A DNA stretch of 36,771 bases from positions 1 to 36,771 of the forward strand of contig DJLT01000056.1 of the NCBI GenBank assembly GCA_002435145.1. Direction: 5' to 3'. The position numbers and the translations under genes were made by a program. The notes under the pieces were generated by a model. That model ran no database searches. It was given only the letters and a program-made list of their open reading frames with translations, and was not told the DNA's origin. The stretch comes from Neptuniibacter sp. UBA6509 (GTDB lineage: Bacteria > Pseudomonadota > Gammaproteobacteria > Pseudomonadales > Balneatricaceae). Every line of letters begins with the position of its first letter. Position 1 is the stretch's first letter. Below, one piece after another: positions 1 through 7,633 of the stretch.

Positions 1-103
1 CATCAGGGCTTTTTTAATTCCCCGTAAAAGCTCATCAATTCCCTTCGATATACGCTATCTAGCTATATGCTTAATCATAAAGAACATAAAAAACGGAATT
101 TAG

Positions 104-116
104 TAACATATTAAGT
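104..116. promoter_or_regulatory. Candidate HpaR box upstream of hpaR
   Basis: The 13-mer TAACATATTAAGT lies here, about 110 bases before hpaR, and recurs identically at 902-914 before hpaD. Two exact copies in front of a MarR-type regulator and its expected target suggest an operator. The motif is AT-rich, and a 12-base relative (TTAACATATTAA) also occurs upstream of trpB near 15104, so chance is not excluded. Confidence 0.3.
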
Positions 117-177
117 ACCTAAACATGTTCGTTAGCACTAATTAGCCGCTAAAAGCTTGCACATTACTTTATTAGCC

Positions 178-191
178 GTGAAAATGTTCAC
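178..191. promoter_or_regulatory. Palindrome GTGAA-AATG-TTCAC upstream of hpaR
   Basis: A perfect 5-bp inverted repeat with a 4-base centre ends 37 bases before the hpaR start codon. MarR-family regulators usually bind short palindromes in their own promoter, so this is a second candidate autoregulatory site. No convincing -35/-10 pair was seen next to it. The first bases of the window (GGGC then a T run at 8-16) look like the tail of a terminator belonging to an upstream gene. Confidence 0.3.
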
Positions 192-228
192 TTATTCATT
201 ATAGATACTCCATTATAGAAACTTTCTT

Positions 229-651
229 ATGCGTAAATTTGAAGATTCACTGCCGCTACAGCTACTAAAAGCACGCGAAGCAACTATGTTGTTTTTCCGC
301 CCACTGCTACATGAAAATACATTAACGGAGCAGCAATGGCGTGTACTACGTGCGCTATACGCATATGATGAAATGGAATCAAAAGAGCTAGCTGAACGCT
401 GCTGCCTTCTTAGCCCTAGCTTAACTGGAATTCTTAAGCGCTTAGAGCAGCAAGGCTATGTTCAACGTCGTAAGTCTGATGAAGACCAGCGCCGCTCGAT
501 TATCAGCTTAACGGATCAATCCAATGAGTTATTTGAGCGTTTGAGCCCTGAAGTTGAAAAACGTTATAAGGTTTTCGCTGAGCGCTACGGCCAAGCAAAG
601 CTTGATGAGCTCATGAATATGCTCAAAGAGCTTTCAGAGTTAGAACCTTAA
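229..651 (+). CDS. hpaR: HpaR, MarR-family regulator of homoprotocatechuate degradation
   Basis: This is a 140-residue MarR-family winged-helix transcription factor. From memory it closely resembles E. coli HpaR: an N-terminal LLKAREATMLFFRPLL segment (residues 12-27), LTEQQWRVLRAL, and the recognition-helix region with LSPSLTGILKRLE (residues 61-73). The wing follows with a DQRR motif. Such proteins are dimeric repressors that release DNA when an aromatic ligand (4-hydroxyphenylacetate or homoprotocatechuate in E. coli) binds. The gene lies just upstream of and co-directional with hpaD, its usual target pathway. A 13-base box is shared by both upstream regions. No clear Shine-Dalgarno precedes the ATG. 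The rest of an hpa pathway is not visible in the window. Confidence 0.88.
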   Translation: MRKFEDSLPLQLLKAREATMLFFRPLLHENTLTEQQWRVLRALYAYDEMESKELAERCCLLSPSLTGILKRLEQQGYVQRRKSDEDQRRSIISLTDQSNELFERLSPEVEKRYKVFAERYGQAKLDELMNMLKELSELEP

Positions 652-679
652 ATAGCCAAGCTGTACTGTCTTTTGATTA

Positions 680-709
680 AGAGACCCAAATTTCTTTTAG
701 GTCTCTACT
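680..709 (+). terminator. Weak hairpin after hpaR
   Basis: AGAGACC (680-686) pairs perfectly with GGTCTCT (700-706), with possible extension by AAA/TTT inside the loop. The tail is only ACTTTCT, so termination would be weak. It lies 29 bases after the hpaR stop codon and separates hpaR from hpaD. Confidence 0.4.
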
Positions 710-714
710 TTCTA

Positions 715-753
715 TCCAGATCTTTCTCTCCAGATCTTTCTCTCCAGATCTTC
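715..753. repeat. 14-bp tandem repeat, nearly three copies
   Basis: The unit TCCAGATCTTTCTC occurs exactly at 715-728 and 729-742. A third, slightly altered copy starts at 743. Each copy carries an AGATCT palindrome. The repeat sits between the hpaR hairpin and the hpaD promoter and looks like slippage or duplication. It is not a known element. Confidence 0.8.
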
Positions 754-857
754 TTCTCCACGCTCCCCTCCAAACCTTCTGCTCATGGACTAGATCCACA
801 CAGTGCCTCTATCGCCACTACTCCGTGGTTTGATTTCTATCAATAAGCATCTAATTA

Positions 858-886
858 TTGACATTAGATAACATGACAACTATCTT
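858..886 (+). promoter_or_regulatory. Sigma70-like promoter of hpaD
   Basis: TTGACA (858-863) is a perfect -35 hexamer. It is separated by exactly 17 bases from TATCTT (881-886), a fair -10. Transcription would start near 893, leaving a leader of about 110 bases before hpaD. Confidence 0.6.
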
Positions 887-901
887 AGATTGAATTATAA
901 T

Positions 902-914
902 TAACATATTAAGT
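902..914. promoter_or_regulatory. Candidate HpaR operator in the hpaD leader
   Basis: This is the second copy of TAACATATTAAGT (first at 104-116). It lies about 10 bases downstream of the predicted hpaD transcription start, where a bound repressor would block the polymerase. Assignment to HpaR is inference. Confidence 0.35.
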
Positions 915-1005
915 TTATTTTTAAATAAAATGCTATCGAGTCCACACTTCTATCTTATAGTGAGTAGACTGATCAGCGCATAATAAGACTGAAGAGAGGT
1001 TTACG

Positions 1006-1857
1006 ATGGGAGAACTAGTTCTCGCGGCTAAAGTTACACATGTACCTACAATGTACTTGTCAGAGCAACCTGGAAAACTGGAAGGTTGTCGTCAACAAGC
1101 TATCGATGGTCATAAAGAGATTGCTCGCCGTGCACGTGCTGCGGGTGCAGATACCATTGTTGTTATTGATACACATTGGCTTGTTAATGCGGGTTACCAT
1201 GTAAATTCTGGCGCTAACTTCAAAGGTAGCTTCACAAGCCACGAATTCCCTCATTTTATTCAAGACATGCAATACGAGTACAAAGGCAACCCTGAACTAG
1301 GTGACCTTATTGCCGATAAAGCGACAGAGAAAGGCGTGTTCACGCTTTCTCATCAGGTAGATACGCTTGATCTTGAGTACGGCACATTAGTACCTATGCG
1401 CTATATGAACCCTGAATCAGACCTAAAAGTTGTGTCTGTTGCGGGCTGGTGTACAGTGCATAGTTTAGATTCTTCACGTAAATTAGGTGAAGCTATTCTG
1501 GAGGCGATTGAAGCCAGTGATAGCAAAGTTATGCTACTTGCATCGGGTTCTTTATCTCATCGTATTTGGGATAATGATGACTATGAAGCGAACAACGGTA
1601 CGTTCACTATTTCAAGAGAGTTCAACCGTCAGGTAGATCTACGCGTACTGGACCTTTGGCAACAAGGTGATATTGCGACTTTCCTTAAAATGCTACCGGA
1701 TTATGCAGATCACTGCTCTGGTGAAGGTGGTATGCACGATACAGCAATGCTATTTGGTGCTTTAGGTTGGGACCAATATAAAGGTAAAGGTGAAGTGATT
1801 GGCGAATACTTCCCAAGCTCCGGTACAGGCCAAGTTAACGTAGTTTTCAGCCTGTAA
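1006..1857 (+). CDS. hpaD: 3,4-dihydroxyphenylacetate 2,3-dioxygenase (HpaD), class III extradiol enzyme
   Basis: The 283-residue product has the length of E. coli HpaD and matches it along its whole length. Family knowledge: the enzyme opens the ring of homoprotocatechuate next to the diol, using a metal held by two His and one Glu. Candidate ligands are His12 (in THVP), His57 (in DTHWL) and Glu240 (in GEGGMHD). His185 in SGSLSHR and the C-terminal FPSSGTGQVN segment are also typical. The start is supported by GAGAGG seven bases before the ATG. The gene has its own strong promoter and a UUCG-loop terminator, so it is a single-gene unit. The downstream pathway genes (dehydrogenase, isomerase, hydratase, aldolase) are absent here and must lie elsewhere if the ring-cleavage product is used. 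Confidence 0.93.
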   Translation: MGELVLAAKVTHVPTMYLSEQPGKLEGCRQQAIDGHKEIARRARAAGADTIVVIDTHWLVNAGYHVNSGANFKGSFTSHEFPHFIQDMQYEYKGNPELGDLIADKATEKGVFTLSHQVDTLDLEYGTLVPMRYMNPESDLKVVSVAGWCTVHSLDSSRKLGEAILEAIEASDSKVMLLASGSLSHRIWDNDDYEANNGTFTISREFNRQVDLRVLDLWQQGDIATFLKMLPDYADHCSGEGGMHDTAMLFGALGWDQYKGKGEVIGEYFPSSGTGQVNVVFSL

Positions 1858-1879
1858 GCTAGAAGCACAATATCTTTTG

Positions 1880-1919
1880 AAGGGTGCCTTTTGTCTTCGG
1901 ACAAAATGTACCCTTTTTA
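1880..1919 (+). terminator. Intrinsic terminator of hpaD
   Basis: The outer arm AAGGGT (1880-1885) pairs with ACCCTT. The inner arm TTTTGTC pairs with GACAAAA around a stable TTCG tetraloop, followed by a T run ending at 1918. This is a strong Rho-independent terminator 22 bases after the hpaD stop. Confidence 0.9.
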
Positions 1920-1966
1920 GTTTTTAGCACTCACTAGATAACCACTAATAACCCGTTGGGATTTAC

Positions 1967-2404
1967 ATGATTGTTACTGATACCACCCTACACTGGGAAA
2001 CAGCCCAGAAAATAGCAATGGCTGCGTGTAAATATGCATCTGACAAAAATCTACGTATCTGCGCTTGGGTCCTTGATAAACATGGTAATCCACTGTCAAT
2101 GCAAAGGATCAATAATGCGCCCATGCCCTCAACGAAAATAGCCCAAGGTAAAGCGCATACTGCCGTTAGCTTTGGTTTTGGCACTCACCTTTGGCAAGAA
2201 AAATTAGCCGAGAAACAATACTTATTAGATGGTCTAAACGCTCAAGATGATGTTGTCATGTTTGGCGGAGGTTTACCGATCAAACATAAAGACGAAATAA
2301 TAGGCGCTATTGGCATTTCAGGGGCAAGCGAAGCACAAGATCAACAATGTGCAGAAGCGGGTATCGCTGCATTTATCGCTTTAAACAGCTCAATAGCTAA
2401 TTAA
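1967..2404 (+). CDS. GlcG/HbpS-family (PF03928-like) protein
   Basis: A 145-residue soluble protein with the GlcG/HbpS fold. It shows an N-terminal helix (WETAQKIAMAACKYA), a VLDKHGNPLSMQR strand-turn-strand, the segment TKIAQGKAHTAVSF and a glycine-rich GGGLPIK motif (residues 100-106), then a C-terminal helix ending in an alanine-rich stretch. Family members bind haem or small ligands or accompany oxidoreductases, and many have no known function. It has no signal peptide, so it is probably cytoplasmic. The gene begins after the hpaD terminator and ends 33 bases before the exporter gene, so the two may be cotranscribed. A role in aromatic metabolism is only suggested by position. Confidence 0.8.
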   Translation: MIVTDTTLHWETAQKIAMAACKYASDKNLRICAWVLDKHGNPLSMQRINNAPMPSTKIAQGKAHTAVSFGFGTHLWQEKLAEKQYLLDGLNAQDDVVMFGGGLPIKHKDEIIGAIGISGASEAQDQQCAEAGIAAFIALNSSIAN

Positions 2405-2437
2405 AGACCAAGCTATCTAAATAGTCTCTTGCTCCTT

Positions 2438-3616
2438 ATGAAAAATAATAAGCCGCTTCCCCCTATTGCTTACTTTACGATCATGTCGATGGTCAGCCCC
2501 ATCGCGCTTAACATTCTGTTACCTGCACTACCCGATGCAGCAGCCGATCTAGGGGTCAGTAAAAGCGAGATACAACTTAGCCTCACCCTCTACCTACTTG
2601 CCCTAGCCCTAGGGCAATTAATCTGTGGGCCTTTAGCAGACAGGGTTGGCCGCCGCCCTGTTCTATTAACCGGTATTGCGATTCACTTTATTGGCTGTTT
2701 ACTGGGTGCCTTTGCGGATGATTTAAACTCTCTGCTCATCGCGAGAGTTCTACAAGCATTAGGCGGTTGTACCGGAATGGTATTAGCCCGAACAATCATG
2801 TTAGACCGGTACAGCCGCGATAAGGCTGCCGGTAAAATCGGTTACATCACGCTTTCGATTGCCATCTCACAAGCCATCGCACCTACACTCGGTGGGCATA
2901 TAAACCTTCATTTAGGTTGGCAGTATCTATTTCATTTTTCATTGTTACTCAGCAGCATTTCATGGTTGATCGTACTCTTTATGATCCCAGAAACGGCGAA
3001 ACACAAAACAGATAGCTTACGTCTGAACCGTATACTCAAACAGTATTGGGAGGTGCTTAAAGCGCCTAATTACTTAGGCTATGCTCTATCAACAACCTTT
3101 ATCGCTTCTGCTTTCTATCTATTCATTGGCTCTGCGCCGTACATTGTGAACAATGAGATCGGTGGTAACTCTGCGGACTTTGGCAACTGGTTTTTATTAG
3201 TCTCACTCGGTTTTATGTTCGGAAGCTTTAACGCAGCCAAGCTTTCTTCCAAACTAGGTGTGCAACGCATGATTAAACTGGGTCACAGTTTATCGATGCT
3301 GGGTGCCTGTATTATGCTCATAAGCGTGTACTTTTTAGGCATACACTATTTGACTCTTTTTCTGCCAATGGCTCTTTTCACTATCGGCCGGGGGTTTAGC
3401 CAACCCAACAGCCAATCTGCGGGTATCAGTTGTAGTCAAAGTTCCCCAAGTACTGCGTCCGGTTTAATGGGGTTTATTCAATTAATGACCGGTGCCATAT
3501 GCGCACAGCTAACACCTTTGATACTTGAAGCAGGTTCTATTTGGATCGTCGTTCTTATTTTGATCTGTCCTATTTTGGCCTACATTGCTTATCATTCAAC
3601 CAAAGAGCTGTATTGA
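2438..3616 (+). CDS. Bcr/CflA-type major facilitator superfamily exporter
   Basis: A roughly 392-residue inner-membrane protein with about 12 hydrophobic segments. It carries the MFS loop 2-3 signature GPLADRVGRRPVLL (about residues 64-77 from this start) and the motif RVLQALGG in TM4. Both are characteristic of the DHA1 Bcr/CflA drug-efflux family, which exports small molecules by proton antiport. ATG 2438 is chosen. An in-frame TTG nine bases upstream (2429) is possible, but neither start has a good ribosome site. The substrate is unknown. Because the preceding genes concern aromatic compounds, export of a phenolic compound is conceivable but unsupported. Only a short hairpin without a T run follows the stop. 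Confidence 0.85.
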   Translation: MKNNKPLPPIAYFTIMSMVSPIALNILLPALPDAAADLGVSKSEIQLSLTLYLLALALGQLICGPLADRVGRRPVLLTGIAIHFIGCLLGAFADDLNSLLIARVLQALGGCTGMVLARTIMLDRYSRDKAAGKIGYITLSIAISQAIAPTLGGHINLHLGWQYLFHFSLLLSSISWLIVLFMIPETAKHKTDSLRLNRILKQYWEVLKAPNYLGYALSTTFIASAFYLFIGSAPYIVNNEIGGNSADFGNWFLLVSLGFMFGSFNAAKLSSKLGVQRMIKLGHSLSMLGACIMLISVYFLGIHYLTLFLPMALFTIGRGFSQPNSQSAGISCSQSSPSTASGLMGFIQLMTGAICAQLTPLILEAGSIWIVVLILICPILAYIAYHSTKELY

Positions 3617-3774
3617 TTTAGTAAGTGGCTCGTTTCATGCCACCTTAAGTAGTATTAGATTAATCACCAAAGGTCCGCTATTTCTCTGTACCTACTTCTC
3701 TATTAATTCGTAAAATCTGGTAAAATTTAAAATCACTTCACTTACAAATATACGAACTAACACAAGGAAGGACC

Positions 3775-4242
3775 ATGTTAAAAAAAGGGTTTAGCGTTTT
3801 ACTTATTACTTTGGCAACACTTCTTACAGGGTGTGCATCAGTACCTATGGCTTCAGTTGAAGAAGATTTAGCTAAAAAACAATTCTCTGCGCCACCACCT
3901 CATTTAGCAGGCCTCTATATCTATCGAAATTCAAATTTTGGCGCTGCCTTGAAAAAGAATATACTTATCGATGGCCAGATCATTGGCGAAAGCGCACCAA
4001 TGACTTATTTCTATAAGGAGTTAGAGCCAGGTACACATCAGCTTTCAACTGAATCAGAATTTAGTGATAACGCACTCACTGTTGCGATGGAAGCAGGTAA
4101 AAACTATTTTGTTAAACAGTATATTAAAATGGGCGTTTTCGTTGGCGGAGCAAATCTAGAACCCGTGGATGAAATAGAAGGTAAAAATGGTGTCCTAGAG
4201 TGTAAATTGGCTAAAGAAAACCCGCTATTGAGTCAAAAATAA
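3775..4242 (+). CDS. DUF2846-like lipoprotein
   Basis: A 155-residue predicted lipoprotein. The N terminus has two Lys, a hydrophobic core and a lipobox LTGC, placing the lipid-attached cysteine at residue 20. The mature part reads like DUF2846 proteins: a GLYIYRNSNFG strand, an IDGQIIGES turn, then ELEPGTHQLSTES and a GKNYFVKQ strand (about residues 105-115), a beta-sandwich of unknown function. AAGGAAGG lies directly upstream of the ATG and supports the start. It is a monocistronic gene ended by the hairpin at 4254-4278. The sorting residue after Cys20 is Ala, compatible with outer-membrane delivery. Confidence 0.8.
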   Translation: MLKKGFSVLLITLATLLTGCASVPMASVEEDLAKKQFSAPPPHLAGLYIYRNSNFGAALKKNILIDGQIIGESAPMTYFYKELEPGTHQLSTESEFSDNALTVAMEAGKNYFVKQYIKMGVFVGGANLEPVDEIEGKNGVLECKLAKENPLLSQK

Positions 4243-4253
4243 TCCTGTTAATG

Positions 4254-4290
4254 GGGTGATTATCTTTGGATATCACCCTTTCGTTTTATT
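4254..4290 (+). terminator. Terminator after the DUF2846 lipoprotein gene
   Basis: GGGTGATA (4254-4261) pairs perfectly with TATCACCC (4271-4278), followed by TTTCGTTTTATT. It starts 12 bases after the lipoprotein stop and argues against translation of the next gene starting at GTG 4256. Confidence 0.75.
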
Positions 4291-4303
4291 TAAAAACCTA
4301 TTT

Positions 4304-4507
4304 ATGAATCAACCTATTACAGGTTACCGCAAAGACGACGAAGATGACTGGGTAGCCGAATTAGCCTGCGGTCATTTTCAGCATGTAAGACACAACCCGC
4401 CTTGGACGAACCGACCTTGGGTTGAGTCAGAGACAGGCCGTAAGGAGATGCTAGGGCAACTATTAAATTGCAAAAAATGTACGCAAGGTGCCCCACGTGA
4501 CTATTAA
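4304..4507 (+). CDS. DUF3565 family small protein
   Basis: A 67-residue protein whose start matches the usual family beginning (MNQPITGYRKDDEDDW). Conserved features are ELACGHFQHVRHNPPW in the middle and a LNCKKC pair of cysteines near the C terminus. The His and Cys residues (CGH, HVRH, CKKC) suggest metal binding, although the function of the family is unknown. A GTG at 4256 would extend the frame by 16 residues, but that segment lies inside the terminator stem and is not family-like, so ATG 4304 is preferred. It is followed by the rsuA gene 79 bases away on the same strand. Confidence 0.75.
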   Translation: MNQPITGYRKDDEDDWVAELACGHFQHVRHNPPWTNRPWVESETGRKEMLGQLLNCKKCTQGAPRDY

Positions 4508-4586
4508 TGCAGTAGCTATTAGCGAAGTGACTATTTGTAAAGTAACATTCACTTTAATTCTCAATGCTTTGACGCACACTTAACCG

Positions 4587-5288
4587 ATGCAATCTAACAA
4601 ACATCGCCTCGACCGCTTTATATCGGCAACAACCACTACCAACCGTAAGCATGTGAGATTAATGCTCGCCCAGAAGCGCGTTTTGGTAAACGGTTCTGTT
4701 GCAACCGATATCAATCAAATTATCGGTCAATTCGATAAAGTTGAATTAGATGGGTTAGCGCTACAAGATAAACAACCTATCTATTTGATGATGCACAAAC
4801 CTGTGGGTGTAGTGAGCGCCACCAAAGATGATCAGCATAAAACGGTTATCGATCTACTCCCACCAGAATACAAAGGCCTTCATATCACCGGACGCTTAGA
4901 CTTAAACTCTTCCGGTTTACTACTGCTAACAAACGACGGGGAATGGTCAAGGGAACTCACCTCTCCTGAGAGCAAAGTCAAAAAGTGTTATGAAGTGACT
5001 CTAGAGAACTCCTTAACAACAGAGTATATCTCTGCGTTTGCAGCAGGTATGTACTTCCCTTTCGAAGATATCACCACCCGACCAGCACAACTTGAGATCA
5101 AGTCTGAATTTATCGCTAAAGTTACCTTAGAAGAAGGTCGCTATCACCAGATAAAACGTATGTTTGGGCGCTTTAGAAACCCGGTTGTAAAACTTCATAG
5201 AACCTCAATTGGCCCCATTTTACTTGATAAGGCTTTAAGCACTGGAGAGAGCAGGCTTCTGACTAAAGATGAATTAGATAGTCTTTAG
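4587..5288 (+). CDS. rsuA: RsuA-type ribosomal small subunit pseudouridine synthase
   Basis: A 233-residue protein with an N-terminal S4 RNA-binding domain (residues about 6-55, including RKHVRLMLAQKRVLVNG). A pseudouridine synthase domain follows. The catalytic motif GRLDLNSSGLLLLTNDG gives Asp105 as the likely nucleophile, and the late motif EGRYHQIKRMFG is typical of the RsuA/RluB/E/F family. Length and sequence fit RsuA (E. coli 231 residues), which makes pseudouridine 516 in 16S rRNA. The stop codon lies inside the 5' arm of its own terminator. Assignment to RsuA rather than RluE is likely because of the S4 domain and length. Confidence 0.85.
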   Translation: MQSNKHRLDRFISATTTTNRKHVRLMLAQKRVLVNGSVATDINQIIGQFDKVELDGLALQDKQPIYLMMHKPVGVVSATKDDQHKTVIDLLPPEYKGLHITGRLDLNSSGLLLLTNDGEWSRELTSPESKVKKCYEVTLENSLTTEYISAFAAGMYFPFEDITTRPAQLEIKSEFIAKVTLEEGRYHQIKRMFGRFRNPVVKLHRTSIGPILLDKALSTGESRLLTKDELDSL

Positions 5289-5325
5289 CTCGGCCCATCA
5301 GAATAAGAAGCACCGAGCTATTTAT
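5286..5325 (+). terminator. Terminator overlapping the rsuA stop codon
   Basis: TAGCTCGG (5286-5293), beginning with the rsuA TAG stop, pairs perfectly with CCGAGCTA (5313-5320), followed by TTTATT. It lies between the convergent rsuA and recQ genes. Confidence 0.65.
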
Positions 5326-5360
5326 TAAGCTATTCGATTAAGCGACCTATTAAGCTATTC
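5323..5360. repeat. Pair of 13-bp direct repeats between rsuA and recQ
   Basis: TATTAAGCTATTC occurs at 5323-5335 and again at 5348-5360, a 25-base period. It fills the short space between the convergent genes and is probably a local duplication. Confidence 0.7.
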
Positions 5361-5362
5361 CA

Positions 5363-7345
5363 CTATATTAGCTCGCTAACTTTCTCTCTTATCTTTTCGA
5401 ACCTAACCTGTTCACAGCAACCAAACCCAGCTAGCTGTTTGACCTTATGTCGACTAAAAAGGGGGATACTGATACCGGATAAAAAGCGGCAGTAACTTCC
5501 TACACTGGGGGTCTTGCCAACTTTGCTTTCAAGATGCTGCTTTAACCCCTGCATCATTGAGGTCAACTCCGCATCATCTGGCAATTGAGGTTCTTGGGAG
5601 TATTCCAGTTTAGCAACCTGTCCACGACAAACCGAGCAATGACCACAGTTCTCCGGTGCCTGTTGATCGTCAAAATAACGCGCCAGATTTGAAGTCAGGC
5701 AACGGTCAAGCTCGAAGAAACGCACAAGCGCGGCAATTCTTTGAACCTCTTTCTGCTCTTTATCCTGAAAATATTCAGTTAAACTAGGCGCTAACTGAGG
5801 ATCTGCAAGCGCTACGCTATCAACTGCAAAGACCTCAGTGATCTTTTTAGTTTCAAGCACAATGAGTCCCTGCTCTTGTAAGTATTCCATTGCAGCAACA
5901 ACTCGATGCCGTTCACTTCCATAATGCTGGTACAAACTATCGAAATCTAATGTACCCCAGATTTTTTTAAATGCAGTATGTTCAAAAATGGCCTTGAGGA
6001 ATTCTTGCCTCTCGCCTGGAAAACGCGATAACAACGCCTCTTTAGCTTCAACAAACTTATAACGAAAATCTGCAAAGTACGCATAAAGCGGTTTGATCAC
6101 ACCCTTGAGTTCCAATTGAACCAGTAATGTTTTTAACGGTAGCTGACGCACATTCGACGCATTAGATAGACTCAGCGTTTGCAGCTCCCACTGATCGTTC
6201 GCCATCTCAGAACGAATATTATCAATTACATATTGAATCGCTTCTGGTTCAGGGGTATCACCATAAACAAAGTTCTCTACCGTATTGATACCATCAAGGT
6301 TAGCCAAGGTAATACAGTTAGACGGCCTTCCATCTCTACCTGCTCGACCGATCTCTTGGCTATAGTTTTCTATAGATTTTGGTAGATCATAATGGATAAC
6401 AAAACGAACATCTGACTTATCAATGCCCATACCAAAAGCAATAGTTGCGACAACAACTTTAATCTTACCCTGCATAAAGTTGGTTTGGATCTGATGGCGT
6501 AATTCATTATCCAAGCCAGCATGATAAGCCGTAGCATTAATATTCTGACGCGTTAAATAGTTAGCCACCTCTTGCGCACTTTGTTGCAAAGTAACGTAAA
6601 CAATACCACTGCCCTCTTCTTGCGACTGACTTGCCTGTTGCTGATTTATCAGATCTGCCAGCACCTGATTCTTAGCCTCAGACTTTACAGGCAGCACAGT
6701 CAGATCAAGGTTGTTGCGGTAAAAGCCCGTTTGAACAATATGCTCAATCCCTATGCCAAAACGCAGCGCCATATCTTTTTTGACTTTACGTGTCGCTGTC
6801 GCTGTCAATAACAGAACTAAAGGTATGTTTAGCTCCTCTTTGTATTGTGGAAGCTTAAGATAATCAGGACGAAAGTTATGCCCCCATTCTGAGATACAAT
6901 GCGCTTCATCCACCACCAGCATGGATAGATCGACAGATTTTATGAACTCTCTAAACCGCTCATTCTTAAACCTTTCCACTGACACCATCAGTATTTTGAT
7001 CTGCCCACTGCGTACATTCGCCATAACTGCTTGGTTTTCTTGCGGTGTTAATGTCGAATCGATACTGGCTGCAGAAATACCTTTCGTTTTTAAAAAGGCT
7101 AGCTGATCTTTCATTAGCGCTAAGAGCGGTGATACGACAAGCGTTAAATGAGGAAGGTGTATCGCCGTAAACTGGTAACACAACGACTTACCCGCACCGG
7201 TTGGAAAAATTGAAAGCGTCGATTGTCCCGCAAGCAACTGAGTGATCGTTTGCTCTTGTCCCTCTCGAAAGGCATCAAAAGAGAAGTACTGTTGCAGTGA
7301 TTGCTGTAAGTGTTGAGAGTGTTCAACAGAGGCGTTGGAGTCCAT
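5363..7345 (-). CDS. recQ: RecQ-family ATP-dependent DNA helicase with late zinc cysteines
   Basis: A 660-residue superfamily 2 helicase that should unwind DNA 3' to 5' during recombination or fork repair. It shows motif 0 (FREGQEQTI, 26-34), Walker A FPTGAGKS (47-54), DEAH (146-149) followed by the aromatic-rich loop, TATAT (181-185) and motif VI QEIGRAGRDGR (330-340). In E. coli RecQ the zinc cysteines follow the core directly. Here the likely zinc ligands are Cys549, Cys567, Cys570 and Cys573, after about 190 residues that appear to hold a winged-helix-like region. There is no obvious HRDC domain; the end has a short basic segment. It is therefore a RecQ-family protein, possibly not the direct orthologue of E. 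coli RecQ. It is convergent with rsuA. Confidence 0.85.
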   Translation of the reverse strand: MDSNASVEHSQHLQQSLQQYFSFDAFREGQEQTITQLLAGQSTLSIFPTGAGKSLCYQFTAIHLPHLTLVVSPLLALMKDQLAFLKTKGISAASIDSTLTPQENQAVMANVRSGQIKILMVSVERFKNERFREFIKSVDLSMLVVDEAHCISEWGHNFRPDYLKLPQYKEELNIPLVLLLTATATRKVKKDMALRFGIGIEHIVQTGFYRNNLDLTVLPVKSEAKNQVLADLINQQQASQSQEEGSGIVYVTLQQSAQEVANYLTRQNINATAYHAGLDNELRHQIQTNFMQGKIKVVVATIAFGMGIDKSDVRFVIHYDLPKSIENYSQEIGRAGRDGRPSNCITLANLDGINTVENFVYGDTPEPEAIQYVIDNIRSEMANDQWELQTLSLSNASNVRQLPLKTLLVQLELKGVIKPLYAYFADFRYKFVEAKEALLSRFPGERQEFLKAIFEHTAFKKIWGTLDFDSLYQHYGSERHRVVAAMEYLQEQGLIVLETKKITEVFAVDSVALADPQLAPSLTEYFQDKEQKEVQRIAALVRFFELDRCLTSNLARYFDDQQAPENCGHCSVCRGQVAKLEYSQEPQLPDDAELTSMMQGLKQHLESKVGKTPSVGSYCRFLSGISIPLFSRHKVKQLAGFGCCEQVRFEKIREKVSELI

Positions 7346-7633
7346 ATTTCATATCCTATACGTTAAGTCCATTTAACGATGTTTTTGAGAAAGTAAGTTA
7401 GCTGTGAATATAACAGATATTAAAAAAGGGACATGGGATATTTCTGCTAAAAAACCACCTCACGATGATTCTTACCCTCTTAGAAACGGGCTCGTCATTG
7501 TAACTCTCTGCTTTATAAGCGCTCTTTCTAATAGACATCAACACAATCATCTCATCAATTCGCGATTTAAGGTTTTATATCGGCGCGCTTATCTGTAAAA
7601 TTTTGTTTTTTTATCAGTGTATGGAATATCGCA

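Noticed and set aside
3624-3644. Terminator after the MFS gene (GTGGC/GCCAC)
   Set aside because: Only a 5-bp stem and no T run; not enough to call.
4256-4303. N-terminal extension of the DUF3565 protein from GTG 4256
   Set aside because: The added codons lie in the stem and tail of the preceding terminator and are not family-like; ATG 4304 matches the family start.
7404-7598. 64-codon plus-strand frame (GTG start) between recQ and the YeeN gene
   Set aside because: No recognisable domain, no ribosome site and a low-complexity composition; probably chance in an AT-rich spacer.
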